DNA of 64,000 bases from Candidatus Caldilinea saccharophila. Its GTDB lineage: Bacteria > Chloroflexota > Anaerolineae > Caldilineales > Caldilineaceae. The stretch is taken from positions 372,001-436,000 of the forward strand of contig JADJVW010000002.1 of NCBI GenBank assembly GCA_016710365.1, given 5' to 3'. Within the stretch, counting starts at the first letter, position 1, and every line of letters begins with the position of its first letter. This document shows positions 9,746 to 18,826 of this stretch, one piece after another. The notes beneath the pieces were generated by a model that saw only the letters and a list, made by a program, of their open reading frames with translations, was not told the DNA's origin and did no database searches. A program made the translations under genes and the position numbers.

Positions 9746-10570
9746 TTATTGAAAGCGAACAACTGTCACGGCATAAACGCCAATGGCGAGCAAAATCAGG
9801 CAAAAGATGACCCAGATGACTTCCATCTGGCGTCGATCGGCGAGCTCCAGCGGTTGGGAGCCGAGCCGCACAATGGCCGGCTGTCGATAGCGCGGCATGA
9901 TGCCGACAGTCACCAACGCGCCGCCAATCAGACCGCCGATATGTCCCCAGTTGTCGATAAAACCGGAACTAAAGCCGATCACGAGGTTCAGCACAAGGAC
10001 AACGATCATATTTTGCAAGATCGCTCTGCCTTGCACTCCGAAATTATCGCGATACTTGAGGAAAAAGACCGTGATCCCGCCCAGCAGCCCAAAGATTGCG
10101 CCGGAAGCGCCCACCGAAATCGGGCCGGAGAGTGCATAGCTGAGAAGGCTGCCGTACAGCCCACTCACCAGAAAAATCGTCAGAAAGCGGATGTACCCTG
10201 TAGCCTTCCAAGAGCGCCCCAAGGCGTAGAGCGCGTAAAGGTTAAAGAGCAGGTGCAGCACGCCGCCGTGCAGAAAGATCGCCGTGAACAAGCGCCACAC
10301 TTCACCCTGTGCGATCAGGGGATTAACCTTGGCGCCCATCAAAATGAGCACATCGATGTTCGTATTGGTGAGCGATGTCCACGATCTGAACAGGAAGAAC
10401 CCCAGCAGCACCTGCGCGACAAAGACGGCAAGGATCACGCCGAGCAGCCCTTGCGTGACGAGCGGCCGGCTCAGTTTGATGTAAAATTGGGGGCGCGCGT
10501 CCCCAAGCGGCGGCCGGTTCGGAGAGGGTGGATAGTTGGAGGAGGGCGGGCCGGGCGGTTGCCAGCTCAT
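9746..10570 (-). CDS. Rhomboid-family intramembrane serine protease
   Basis: Cleaves membrane-embedded substrates within the bilayer. A Pro-rich cytoplasmic N-terminus precedes six or more transmembrane segments. The family features are HGGVLHLLFNLYAL, GASGAIFGL with the catalytic Ser, and WGHIGGLIGG with the catalytic His. I chose the ATG at 10570 because it overlaps the upstream gmk stop codon as ATGA, indicating translational coupling. An upstream in-frame ATG at 10588 lies inside gmk and is less likely. Confidence 0.93.
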   Translation of the reverse strand: MSWQPPGPPSSNYPPSPNRPPLGDARPQFYIKLSRPLVTQGLLGVILAVFVAQVLLGFFLFRSWTSLTNTNIDVLILMGAKVNPLIAQGEVWRLFTAIFLHGGVLHLLFNLYALYALGRSWKATGYIRFLTIFLVSGLYGSLLSYALSGPISVGASGAIFGLLGGITVFFLKYRDNFGVQGRAILQNMIVVLVLNLVIGFSSGFIDNWGHIGGLIGGALVTVGIMPRYRQPAIVRLGSQPLELADRRQMEVIWVIFCLILLAIGVYAVTVVRFQ

Positions 10571-11217
10571 AAGATCACCGGCGCCCAATCTACGCGGCTC
10601 TTCTCGGCGCGTATGATGCTAAGCACTTCGCTCACGGCCGCGTCGAGTTGCTCTTCGCGGTTGATCACCACGTAGTCGAATTCGATGAAACGGCGCAGTT
10701 CGCGCCGCGCCGTAACGATGCGCATCTTGAGTTGGTCGGACTCTTCAGTCTTGCGCAATTGGAGGCGGCGCACCAATTCTTCCTCACTTTCGGCGGTCAG
10801 GAAGATCGTCACCGCACTGGGTACGAGCGAGCGAATGGTGGCCGCGCCCTGCACGTCGATGCGCATGACGACATCCTGCCCGCTGGCCAGCGCCTCACGC
10901 ACGTGTTTCTTGGGGATGCCTTTATAATCCCCATACACGACGGCGTACTCGAACAATTCGTCGTTTTCGATCATTTCGGCAAAATCGCCCACCGACACGA
11001 AGTGATAGTCCACACCGTCATACTCGCCGGCGCGTTTGGGACGCGTGGTGGCGGTGACAACAAAGTAGAACGGATAGTTGGTTTGTTTCAACCCCTGGAT
11101 AATCGAATCCTTGCCGACGCCGCTGGGGCCTGAGAGCACAACGAGCACAGGACGAGGTGCATTCAGGCTTGCGTACAACGCCTCGACTTCCTGGTCGCGA
11201 TCCTGAGATACGATCAA
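10567..11217 (-). CDS. gmk: Guanylate kinase
   Basis: Phosphorylates GMP to GDP with ATP. The P-loop LSGPSGVGKDS, TTRPKRAGEYDGVDYHFV, YGDYKGIPK and RIDVQGAATIR motifs are diagnostic. The frame is open much further upstream, but the family starts about ten residues before the P-loop strand. A TTG at 11217 has AGGAGG five bases upstream and gives 216 residues, close to the normal length. The gene overlaps the rhomboid gene by four bases. Confidence 0.94.
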   Translation of the reverse strand: MIVSQDRDQEVEALYASLNAPRPVLVVLSGPSGVGKDSIIQGLKQTNYPFYFVVTATTRPKRAGEYDGVDYHFVSVGDFAEMIENDELFEYAVVYGDYKGIPKKHVREALASGQDVVMRIDVQGAATIRSLVPSAVTIFLTAESEEELVRRLQLRKTEESDQLKMRIVTARRELRRFIEFDYVVINREEQLDAAVSEVLSIIRAEKSRVDWAPVIL

Positions 11218-11421
11218 AGCAGCCTCCTGGAATGACAGAAGGGGAGATAGGGATACTGGCGAGTACAGCCCTGGAAAGTGCGTTCGAGCGACGTCCTTTG
11301 CCAAACCGGCTGCAACCCGCTCATCCGTTTGAACGGAAAACAAGCTTCCGCATATAATCCACGTGGTTTCTTCATGAGCGTCAGTATACGTGAGGAAGCG
11401 AACGAGTGAAAAGAGGGAATC

Positions 11422-11829
11422 ATGCCAATTTATGAATATGTGTGTCTCGACTGTCGCAAACGCGTCAGCGTCTTTTTTCGCACCTTTTCCGCAGCCAGCG
11501 ATGAGGCGGCGCGCTGCCCGCGCTGTGAAGGCCGTCATTTGCGCCGTCTGGTGAGCCGCGTCGCGGTGCTCAAGTCGGAAGAGAATCGGCTGGATGAGAT
11601 GGCCGACCCGTCGTTTATGGCCGGTTTGGAAAATGAAGACCCGCGCGCGTTGGCCGGCTTTATGCGCAAGATGAGCGATGAAATGGGCGAGCCGCTCGAC
11701 GCCGAGATGTCGGAAATGGTGGATCGCCTGGAACGCGGCGAAAGCCCCGAAGCAATCGAGCAGTCGATGCCTGACCTCGGCGCCGACGCCAGTGGCGCTG
11801 GCGGTGGCTTCGATGATTTTGGAATGTAA
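11422..11829 (+). CDS. FmdB-family zinc-ribbon protein
   Basis: Small protein of 135 residues. The N-terminal 45 residues form the FmdB zinc ribbon (MPIYEYVCLDCRK with CxxC at 9-12, then CPRCEG as the second CxxC). The acidic tail has no recognisable fold and ends in Gly/Asp-rich sequence. FmdB-type ribbons are often labelled regulatory, but function is not established here. AGAGGGAAT precedes the ATG. Confidence 0.85.
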   Translation: MPIYEYVCLDCRKRVSVFFRTFSAASDEAARCPRCEGRHLRRLVSRVAVLKSEENRLDEMADPSFMAGLENEDPRALAGFMRKMSDEMGEPLDAEMSEMVDRLERGESPEAIEQSMPDLGADASGAGGGFDDFGM

Positions 11830-11835
11830 ACCGGC

Positions 11836-12165
11836 TCAGATCTTCTCGAAATGCGCCACGTCGAGCACAAAAATCGTAGCGCCGCCCATGTGTTTCTCCA
11901 CCGGCGTGGGAATGTGAACTTCCCCCGGCTCCATCACCGGCGGCAACGGCGTCACATACTGGATGCGGCTGGGGCAGCTTTCGCGAAAGACGCCCATCAC
12001 ACCTTCCACTTTTTCGTCGTCGACGCCACAAAAGATCGTTGTGTTGCCTACGCGCAGAAACCCACCCGTCGTGCTGGTCACGGTGGCGGAAAAGCCACGC
12101 CGCGCCAGGCGGTCGAGCACATTGCGCGTGTCGTCGCTGTTGATAATCGCCATCACTAGTTTCAT
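11836..12165 (-). CDS. Cyclic-di-AMP receptor (DarA/PstA, DUF970 family)
   Basis: Small PII-like signalling protein of 109 residues that binds cyclic di-AMP in characterised Gram-positive relatives. The N-terminus (MKLVMAIINSDDTRNVLDRL), the GFSATVTSTTGGFLRVGNTT stretch and the C-terminal GGATIFVLDVAHFEKI match the family along its whole length. It lies just downstream of tmk on the same strand, an order also seen in Firmicutes. It is convergent with the FmdB-type gene and only a few bases from it. Confidence 0.9.
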   Translation of the reverse strand: MKLVMAIINSDDTRNVLDRLARRGFSATVTSTTGGFLRVGNTTIFCGVDDEKVEGVMGVFRESCPSRIQYVTPLPPVMEPGEVHIPTPVEKHMGGATIFVLDVAHFEKI

Positions 12166-12333
12166 CGTTTTTCCTCCCCATTGTTTAGAAGCTGTTTGGA
12201 AAAAGCCTCTTGCTTTGACGCAGACGTGCGCAGAAAACGCAGAGAAATGCTGACAGGAGAGCTTTTTGCTTTTCCTCTGCGCCCCTCTGCTACTCTACGC
12301 CTCTGCATCGAAATTGTTCCTGTTTAGAGCGAA

Positions 12334-12975
12334 TCACTCGGCGTCTGCCTCGCCAGCGAGCAGCGCAAAGATACGCGCCCGCAGTTGCATGTGAATCGCC
12401 TCGGCGAGCTGCGCGGCGTCGATCACCAGCCAACGGGGGCGATCGGCGGCAGCCAGCGCCAGATAGCCGTCGCGCACGCGCTGGTGAAAGGCGAGTGCGT
12501 GGTTTTCCATACGATTCCACTCTTCAGCCGCACCCGCGCGTTTGCGCGCCAGGCCGGCGCGCACATCAATATCCAGGTAAATCGTCAACGTTGGCGTCAA
12601 TCCGTTGGTGGCATAATCGCCCAACCTACGCAGCGGCTCCAGCGTCTGGCCATGCCCGTAGCCCTGATACGCCAGCGTACTGTCGGCATACCGGTCACAC
12701 AGCACCACCTGGCCGGCGGCCAACGCAGGCCGGATCACCTCGTCGACGATTTGGGCGCGCGCCGCTTGGAAAAGCAGCGTTTCGGCGCGGAAGCTCATCT
12801 CCGTGTGCGCCGAGTCGAGCAGCAAGTCGCGGATGGCGTTGCCGATGCGCGTCCCCCCCGGCTCGCGCGTCGCGAGCACTCGCAGGCCGCGACGCGTCAG
12901 CGCATCCGCCAACAGGCGGATCTGGGTCGTCTTGCCGCTCCCTTCCGGGCCTTCAAATGTGATGAACAGACTCAC
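12334..12975 (-). CDS. tmk: Thymidylate kinase
   Basis: Converts dTMP to dTDP. The motifs are FEGPEGSGKTTQ (P-loop), ATREPGGTRIG, and CDRYADSTLAYQGYG with the DRY signature. At 213 residues it has the normal length. The lid region carries Arg residues (RKRAGAAEEWNRME). It is followed on the same strand by the c-di-AMP receptor gene after a gap of about 170 bases. Confidence 0.95.
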   Translation of the reverse strand: MSLFITFEGPEGSGKTTQIRLLADALTRRGLRVLATREPGGTRIGNAIRDLLLDSAHTEMSFRAETLLFQAARAQIVDEVIRPALAAGQVVLCDRYADSTLAYQGYGHGQTLEPLRRLGDYATNGLTPTLTIYLDIDVRAGLARKRAGAAEEWNRMENHALAFHQRVRDGYLALAAADRPRWLVIDAAQLAEAIHMQLRARIFALLAGEADAE

Positions 12976-13011
12976 TATAGCGCCCCTGTTTTATCTTGTT
13001 CGGCGCTTCGA

Positions 13012-13050
13012 TCAAGAAACCGAGTTTCTGACAGAAACTCGGTTTCTTGA
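13012..13050. repeat. Small dispersed palindrome, CCGAGTTT family, copy 2
   Basis: An 18-bp inverted repeat (TCAAGAAACCGAGTTTCT and its complement) around GAC, in the gap between tmk and the R3H ATPase gene. It may act as a terminator-like hairpin for the upstream gene on the minus strand. Confidence 0.8.
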
Positions 13051-13070
13051 CGCAAAATCCACCTGAGAAC

Positions 13071-14668
13071 CTAACGACGAAAGATGCGAACGCGGCGGTA
13101 GGGTTCACGCCCATAGCTGTGACTGACGAGATTGGCCGCGCGCGCCAACTGATGCTGTTGGCTGCGGATTGCCGCGGACTGCGGGCTGAGAATCACATCC
13201 GACGCGCCGTTGAGCACCCGCTGAATGCCCTCTTGCGTTTCCCGCATCGCCTCATCGAACGCATCGATCGGGGTGACGGCAATGTTGAAGATGTCCACCA
13301 ACACCTGTTCCATCTGCGCGCCGGTGTTGCTGCGCAGGATGTAAACAGGAATCCCGCGGCGTTCGGCGTCCAGAATGGGCGCCGGCTGTTGACGATAGTA
13401 GTTCTTCAACGTCATCACCGCGTCGGCGGCATTGAGATTATCGACGATTTGGATCGGCACGTTCAGGCTGTTGGCCGCGGAGCGCAGCCGATTCTGCCCC
13501 ACGCCATAGGGATAGATGCGCATGGTGTCGCGTTTGACCGGTTGCGGCTCAGGCGTGCTTTCGGTGAGAGGATGGCCGTTTGTCTCCTGAATGAGTTGCT
13601 CCGCCGGTGTTTCCCGGCCGCGCCGACGGCGCGGCCGCGCCGCAAAGTTGCTCTGCTCAACTTCCTCCACCTCATGGTGAGTGATCTGAATTTCCCCGTG
13701 CTTATCAACAGTGCGATCTTCCGGCGACAAGGCGCGACCGCGCAGGATCGCATCCACCGCTTGCATGACATCGTGGTGGATCACCATGTGCTGGCGATCC
13801 TTGATTTCGATCAGCACATCAAACGTAGGCGGCGCCCGGCGTTCGAGCACGCTCTTCTGCGTGCTGCGGCGGCGCGCCTCCTCGTCGACAGCGTGACGGA
13901 CTCAATGCCGCCCACCAGGTCGCTGAGCGTTGGGTTCATCAGCAGGTGGTCGAGGCTGTTGCCGTGCGCGGTGCCGATGAGCTGGACGCCGCGCTCGGCG
14001 ATCGTGCGCGCGGCGACAGCTTCGAGCTCACGCCCGATCTCGTCGATCACGATGACCTCTGGCATGTGGTTTTCCACGGCTTCGATCATCAGCTCGTGCT
14101 GCAGCGACGGGTCGGGCACCTGCATGCGCCGCGAACGGCCAATCGCCGGATGCGGAATATCGCCGTCGCCGGCAATTTCGTTGCTGGTGTCGACGATAAC
14201 GACGCGCTTGACCTCGCTGCGCAGGCGCGCAGCTTCGCGCAACAGCGTCGTCTTGCCCACGCCAGGCCGGCCCAGCAGCAAAATGCTGCGCTCCCCGTCC
14301 ACGATGTCTTTGATGATCTCGATGGCGCCGTAGACCGCACGCCCCACGCGGCAGGTGAGACCGATGACCTCGCCCTTGCGGTTGCGAATGGCAGAAATGC
14401 GGTGGAGAGTGCGTTCGATGCCGGCGCGATTGTCGGCGCCAAAATCGCCCACGCGTTCCACCACCATGCGCAGGTCTTCAGGCGTCACCTCGTGTTTGCT
14501 GAGCACAAGTTCGCCATCGGTAAAGCGCGCCTCGGGGAGGCGTCCCAAATCCATGATGACTTCGATCAGGTTTCCCTTACGTTCCGACTGTTCCAGCGAT
14601 GCACGAATGCGATCGGGCAAAACAGCCAGCAATAAATCGAGGTCGTCGGTAATTTGAAGTGTATTCAT
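13071..14668 (-). CDS. AAA+ ATPase with C-terminal R3H domain (Ycf45-like), one frameshift
   Basis: Predicted nucleic-acid-binding ATPase of the Ycf45/SpoIIIAA-like family. From the ATG at 14668, the first part has an N-terminal helical domain, GRPGVGKTTLLREAARL (Walker A), VIVDTSNEIAGDGDIPH, VIVIDEIGRELEAVAA (Walker B) and GTAHGNSLDHLL. A one-base loss near 13889 moves the frame. The second part (from 13850) continues with QKSVLERRAPPTFDVLIEI, a basic linker and a C-terminal R3H-like segment ending HSYGREPYRRVRIFRR. The domain order matches cyanobacterial and chloroflexal homologues. Confidence 0.85.
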
Positions 14669-14736
14669 ATTCGGTTGTTCAGGTGCAAAAGAATCGACAG
14701 GCACTTGACGCGTCTGGCGCGTCACTGGATCATTTA

Positions 14737-15855
14737 TCACGCAATGCTTCCTGAATCGACGGTTGCAGAAGATTGAATCGGCGATGAGACGGCGCAACTA
14801 GGCGGTGCGAACGATGTAGGCGCCACCTCGCTCGTCGTCTCCACTACAGGTACCGCACTGGAAACGGTTTCACGCACCCACTTGACTACATGTTTCACCA
14901 TCCTGACACGGTCATGAAACGGCGCAAACCCGCTTTCTTCGAGCACACTATCCAGCCCACCGTGAAAATCGCTGGAGGCTATATAAAGCGGAGTAGACCA
15001 GCGCTGCTCTGTCACCACAGCTAATGCATGGCTGATGAGCGCACGCAAATTAGACGAATCCGGCTGCAAGGCGTCGATCCAAATTTGCAACCACGTTCCA
15101 TGTTGACCTAGCAACACTTGAAACGCACCGGTCAATTCGTTCGAAGACCTCATCACATAAGTAACGCCTTGAGCGGGGCGTAAGTTCTCTAAAAGTGGCG
15201 CGACAGCTTCCGATCCGCCCATCGCCCCCTCTGCAATCTGCACCGGTTCCGGCACCGTCGCCGCATAAAGTCGCAACAAATCCCAGTCATCGATTGCGGC
15301 GCGCAGCCGGACTTCTGTATCGCCACACACCTTGCGCGCCGCCGCACCGGGCTCAAAACACCGCCAGATCGTCTGGCGACAATAGGGTTGAAACCCCACC
15401 GCGGCAAAAGTGTTCACCAACAGCGGTTGGTCGGGCGCTTCGGCATAGATGCGGTTGACCGCCAGACTGCCAGCCTCGTGAATAAGATGAGATAACAACT
15501 TGTTCCAGATCGCAGGGTGCCCCGTCGGGGCGTCAAGACTCGGTGCAAGACACAAAATCTCGGCTTCTGGCCGATTGGCGCGCCGCACCATCTGCAAAAA
15601 TCCCTCATGCACCAGTCCATGCCCCTGTTGACGCAAGACATAGGTGGATGCCCGCAACGTGGCCCACGGCCAAACAGCACTGAGTGCAACCGACATGCTC
15701 GACGTTGGCTGGAGAAAATTTTGCACGCAAGGCAACTGGGTCGCCTGCCCACTGAGACGCTGGATCAGGTAAATGTCGCCAAGTTGAAATGGGCGAATCA
15801 CCGGGTTAGAATCTCCAAAGCGGAGAACAACTAGCTGAAAATCGGACGTTTGCAA
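14737..15855 (-). CDS. GNAT-like acetyltransferase-fold protein
   Basis: A 372-residue protein that looks like two GNAT-type halves. The first (about 1-160) begins IRPFQLGDIYLIQRLSG and includes an AEAPDQPLLVNTFAAVGFQPY element typical of the GNAT C-terminal end. The second covers about 180-330, with another terminal SVLEESGFAPFHDRVRMVKHV. The clear acetyl-CoA P-loop signature is not obvious, so catalytic ability is unproven. The start is a TTG at 15855 with AGGGG upstream; no in-frame ATG exists before the preceding stop. The tail after about residue 330 is Ser/Pro/Val-rich. Confidence 0.6.
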   Translation of the reverse strand: MQTSDFQLVVLRFGDSNPVIRPFQLGDIYLIQRLSGQATQLPCVQNFLQPTSSMSVALSAVWPWATLRASTYVLRQQGHGLVHEGFLQMVRRANRPEAEILCLAPSLDAPTGHPAIWNKLLSHLIHEAGSLAVNRIYAEAPDQPLLVNTFAAVGFQPYCRQTIWRCFEPGAAARKVCGDTEVRLRAAIDDWDLLRLYAATVPEPVQIAEGAMGGSEAVAPLLENLRPAQGVTYVMRSSNELTGAFQVLLGQHGTWLQIWIDALQPDSSNLRALISHALAVVTEQRWSTPLYIASSDFHGGLDSVLEESGFAPFHDRVRMVKHVVKWVRETVSSAVPVVETTSEVAPTSFAPPSCAVSSPIQSSATVDSGSIA

Positions 15856-16128
15856 ATCATTGCCCCTATTCTACTGCAACAACCGTTGCTCGGCAAGTAA
15901 TCTCCCCAACGATTACTTTATGTTAACAACTTATCCTTTGTCAATCCTTCCTCTGTCACCAGCGCAGGAAAAAAGAATGGAATTCAATGAGAAGGAGCGT
16001 CCAATGACAAGTTTACGGATTTTTTGAAACGTGATAAGATTAGGTTATCCTTTCGGATACGCTTCATAGCATCGATATTCACCCGGTAGTTACTTACAAT
16101 TCTATAGCTTTGAAAGGAGTTTCAACGT
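15856..16128. promoter_or_regulatory. Divergent intergenic region with a possible promoter
   Basis: AT-rich compared with its surroundings. TTGAAA near 16024 followed about 16-17 bases later by TATCCT could be a sigma-70 promoter for the exported protein at 16129. A seven-codon ORF (MTSLRIF) at 16002-16025 has AAGGAG upstream and might be a leader peptide. Confidence 0.35.
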
Positions 16129-17358
16129 ATGCGTTCAAAACTTGCGTCTTTGCTCTTGGTGGTGCTCCTGTTGTTGGCATCATTCAGCACAGCGCTCGCC
16201 CAAAGCGAACCGTTCTGCGGCGACCTTGATGCGGCTGACTGCGATCTCTTGACGACAGCCACCGCAAACATGAAAGAAGTTGCCTCGTACCAGGCATCTG
16301 GCAACTACAATGCCATTCTTACCGGCGTTCCCGGCTTGCCCCTGGCCGAAGCCACCGTCGATGTCATGGTCGATGGCGCCTTTTCCTACGATGAAAGCGC
16401 GCTGGCTGCCGCAGCAGAACTTGCTATGGTGCAGAGCCAGGAGGACGTGACAAACCTGATGGCGGAATCCCCCCAGTTGTTTGTAGATTTCTACAATGGT
16501 TGGGCTTTCGATATGGTGATCTCGCTGGATGCCAATGAAGAACTGGCGGCTGCGCTCTCCGCAGACGCCGGCATCGAATTGCCCAGTTCGCTGAGCGTCC
16601 CACTGATTCTCAAGGATGGCATCCTCTACGTCGATGTCACCGAAGTTGCACCGTTTATCGACGGGATGCAGGAAATGAAAGGCTGGCTCGGCTTTGAATT
16701 GGGTGGCGTGATCGAAGCGGCCGCCGAACAAGGCGTCTTTGAACAAGCTGCCGCTTCAATGGATCCAGAAGCAATGGCAAGCACCGGCGCCATGGACCCA
16801 GCCACGATGGCCGCGCTGATGGGGATGCAGGCCGCGCTGGGCGACCCCACCGCCTTCGAGAAGTTCATGACCATCACCCGCAGCGACGATGACGAGATCG
16901 ACGGCGCCGCGGTGGCCGTGTTCGTCACCAAGCTGGACTTGCTCGCCTTCATCAGCAGCCCGGAGTTCGTAGAACTGGTGAAAAGTCTGGCCACCTCCGG
17001 TGCGTTGGGCGCGGACGCTCTCAGTGCGGCTGATGTCGACCAGGCTATGCAAATGCTTGGCATGATGGGCCCGATGCTCTTCCAGGGGTTGACCTCGGAG
17101 AACACCACCGCAGTCAGCATTGACGAACCGAACTACCTTGTCGCCGAGGCGAGCTTGTTCTCATGGGATCTGACCAGCCTGCTGCAAATGGCGGCAATGA
17201 GCGGCGCCATCCCGGCCGACCAAATGCCGTCGGGCGTCTCCCTGGTGGAGTTCTCGACCTCCGTGGTCAATTCCGAGATCGGTGAAGAACAGACGATCGA
17301 AGCGCCGGCCGATGCCATGGTCATCCCTGCCGAAGCTATGATGCAATCCTCCAATTAA
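16129..17358 (+). CDS. Exported protein of unknown function
   Basis: A 409-residue protein with a classic signal peptide (MRSKLASLLLVVLLLLASFS, cleavage probably after ALA at about 24), preceded by AAAGGAG. The mature part is acidic and Ala/Met-rich, with a predicted alternation of beta strands (YQASGNYNAIL, VDVMVDGAFSYDE, WAFDMVISLD). It vaguely recalls lipid-binding LppX/LolA-like folds, but I do not recognise the family. Two Cys residues at the mature N-terminus (PFCGDLDAADC) may form a disulfide. It faces the META-domain lipoprotein gene convergently. Confidence 0.75.
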   Translation: MRSKLASLLLVVLLLLASFSTALAQSEPFCGDLDAADCDLLTTATANMKEVASYQASGNYNAILTGVPGLPLAEATVDVMVDGAFSYDESALAAAAELAMVQSQEDVTNLMAESPQLFVDFYNGWAFDMVISLDANEELAAALSADAGIELPSSLSVPLILKDGILYVDVTEVAPFIDGMQEMKGWLGFELGGVIEAAAEQGVFEQAAASMDPEAMASTGAMDPATMAALMGMQAALGDPTAFEKFMTITRSDDDEIDGAAVAVFVTKLDLLAFISSPEFVELVKSLATSGALGADALSAADVDQAMQMLGMMGPMLFQGLTSENTTAVSIDEPNYLVAEASLFSWDLTSLLQMAAMSGAIPADQMPSGVSLVEFSTSVVNSEIGEEQTIEAPADAMVIPAEAMMQSSN

Positions 17359-17460
17359 TTCTCTGGGCGGATTGTGACTGGCTCGATAAGCCTAAAAAGT
17401 GGTGCCAATGCAGCCCACTCTTTATGGCTGGTTTATGGACAGCTGTGAAATGCTGAGCAG

Positions 17461-18549
17461 CTACTCTCCACTGGCGCGATAGGCCGCCACCAATGCACCA
17501 TCCGCGGTGCGCAGTTCCAGTTGGTCGCCCTGAATCGCAAAGGTGGCTACGGTGGGCAATGCCGACAGATAGGCGTACTCCTGCTCCATGATCGGCTCTG
17601 GGCACAATTTGCGCGTCGAGGCCGCCGGCTGGATCGCAATCAGCGCATCCTCTACCGTGTAGCTGGAGAAGTATCGGTTGCATCCCGCCGAACCGCCGAC
17701 TTCCCCGGCTGCATCGAAGATAGCTGTAATCTCCGTATCGGCCAGAATGGAAACCGCGGCGCCGCGCCCATTGTTGTACGAGGTCGCAACCCACGTGACG
17801 CCCGTCAGCCCAACGGATTCCTGGACGGTGAACGTTGCCATCACCTGTCCGTCGGCGCCGAGCAAAGCAAGCTCGCCATTCGCAATTTGGTAGGTGGCCG
17901 TCGCCGACAGCGCCGCCATGAATTGCTGCTCGACGTTCATCTGCAGCGCCGGGCACGCCATCATCGTCATTGGACCGGGCAGAATGGTCAAGCTGTCGCC
18001 GTCGAGCGTATACGCAGCATTGTAGTTGTTGCAGCCCGCGCCGCCGCTGACGCGATCATCGGCAAAAGTTGCCGTCGCTTCGACGCCATCCGGCAAAGCC
18101 TTGAATGCTCCACTGGCATCGGCCACGCCTGTCAGCAGCCAGGTCGGCCCGGCCAAGGATCCAGTTTCCGCTGTTTCAACGTCTGCTGCATCGGCCATAA
18201 CAGGCTCCTTGCTGACGACCTCGATCAAAGTGTACTTCAAACTGGAGGCGTCGGCGGGTGCGTTCTCCACGGGTTCGACGAGCACGCGCAGTTCATAGGT
18301 GTATCCCGGCTCGTACTCGAACCCATCGATCCGGCTGTAGAAGAATTGATATTCATCCCCCGGATTTTCCTTGACCAACATGCACTGTTGAGGCCCCACT
18401 CCCACGCAATCGACCATTTCTGGCCCGACGAAGAGCGTCTTTTCGCTCGCCGCGTTGGTGGTGCGGGCGTCGCTCACCGGTTGGCAGGCCCCTAGCGTAA
18501 AAAGCAACGCAACTGCACCAGTGATCATCATGCCAAAACGCCAACTCAT
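17461..18549 (-). CDS. Lipoprotein with DUF4377-like domain and two META (HslJ-like) domains
   Basis: Exported lipoprotein. The start at 18549 follows GGAGACACAG. The signal ends in a lipobox (FTLGAC, Cys near residue 20). A DUF4377-like domain follows (VDCVGVGPQQCMLVKE...FYSRIDGFEYEPGYTYELRV). Two META domains come next, each with the W...L signature and a GGxxGCNxY core (GGAGCNNYNAAY, then GGSAGCNRYFSSY) plus a second conserved Cys (MMACPALQ, KLCPEPIM). META domains occur in HslJ-like stress proteins; the ligand is unknown. Confidence 0.88.
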   Translation of the reverse strand: MSWRFGMMITGAVALLFTLGACQPVSDARTTNAASEKTLFVGPEMVDCVGVGPQQCMLVKENPGDEYQFFYSRIDGFEYEPGYTYELRVLVEPVENAPADASSLKYTLIEVVSKEPVMADAADVETAETGSLAGPTWLLTGVADASGAFKALPDGVEATATFADDRVSGGAGCNNYNAAYTLDGDSLTILPGPMTMMACPALQMNVEQQFMAALSATATYQIANGELALLGADGQVMATFTVQESVGLTGVTWVATSYNNGRGAAVSILADTEITAIFDAAGEVGGSAGCNRYFSSYTVEDALIAIQPAASTRKLCPEPIMEQEYAYLSALPTVATFAIQGDQLELRTADGALVAAYRASGE

Positions 18550-18826
18550 CTGTGTCTCCTTTTTGAATTCAATACGTTTCTTCGATATTTGAGTGCACCT
18601 ACGATAATGCCGGTCGGATGTCATCGAACTCAACAATGACAGCAATACGCACGCTCCCACCATTGAGATAGGTCTCATCTCTCCTCTATTCATCCAACCG
18701 CTGACAGGAGGACGTGTTGACCGATGCATTTGTTCCTCCACGTCTACAAACCCATCGTTTGTGAAAAGCTCAATGCTGAGAAAATCTCACCCTGGGACGT
18801 TCACGTCACTGCCGCTTGTTAAATGA
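18550..18826. other. Intergenic region, nothing recognised
   Basis: The lipoprotein frame stays open upstream here, but its ribosome site and signal peptide place the true start at 18549. No RNA gene or repeat was seen. Confidence 0.4.

Noticed and set aside
10567..11538. 323-residue version of guanylate kinase
   Set aside because: The extra N-terminus is unlike the family, and a TTG with AGGAGG upstream gives the right length.
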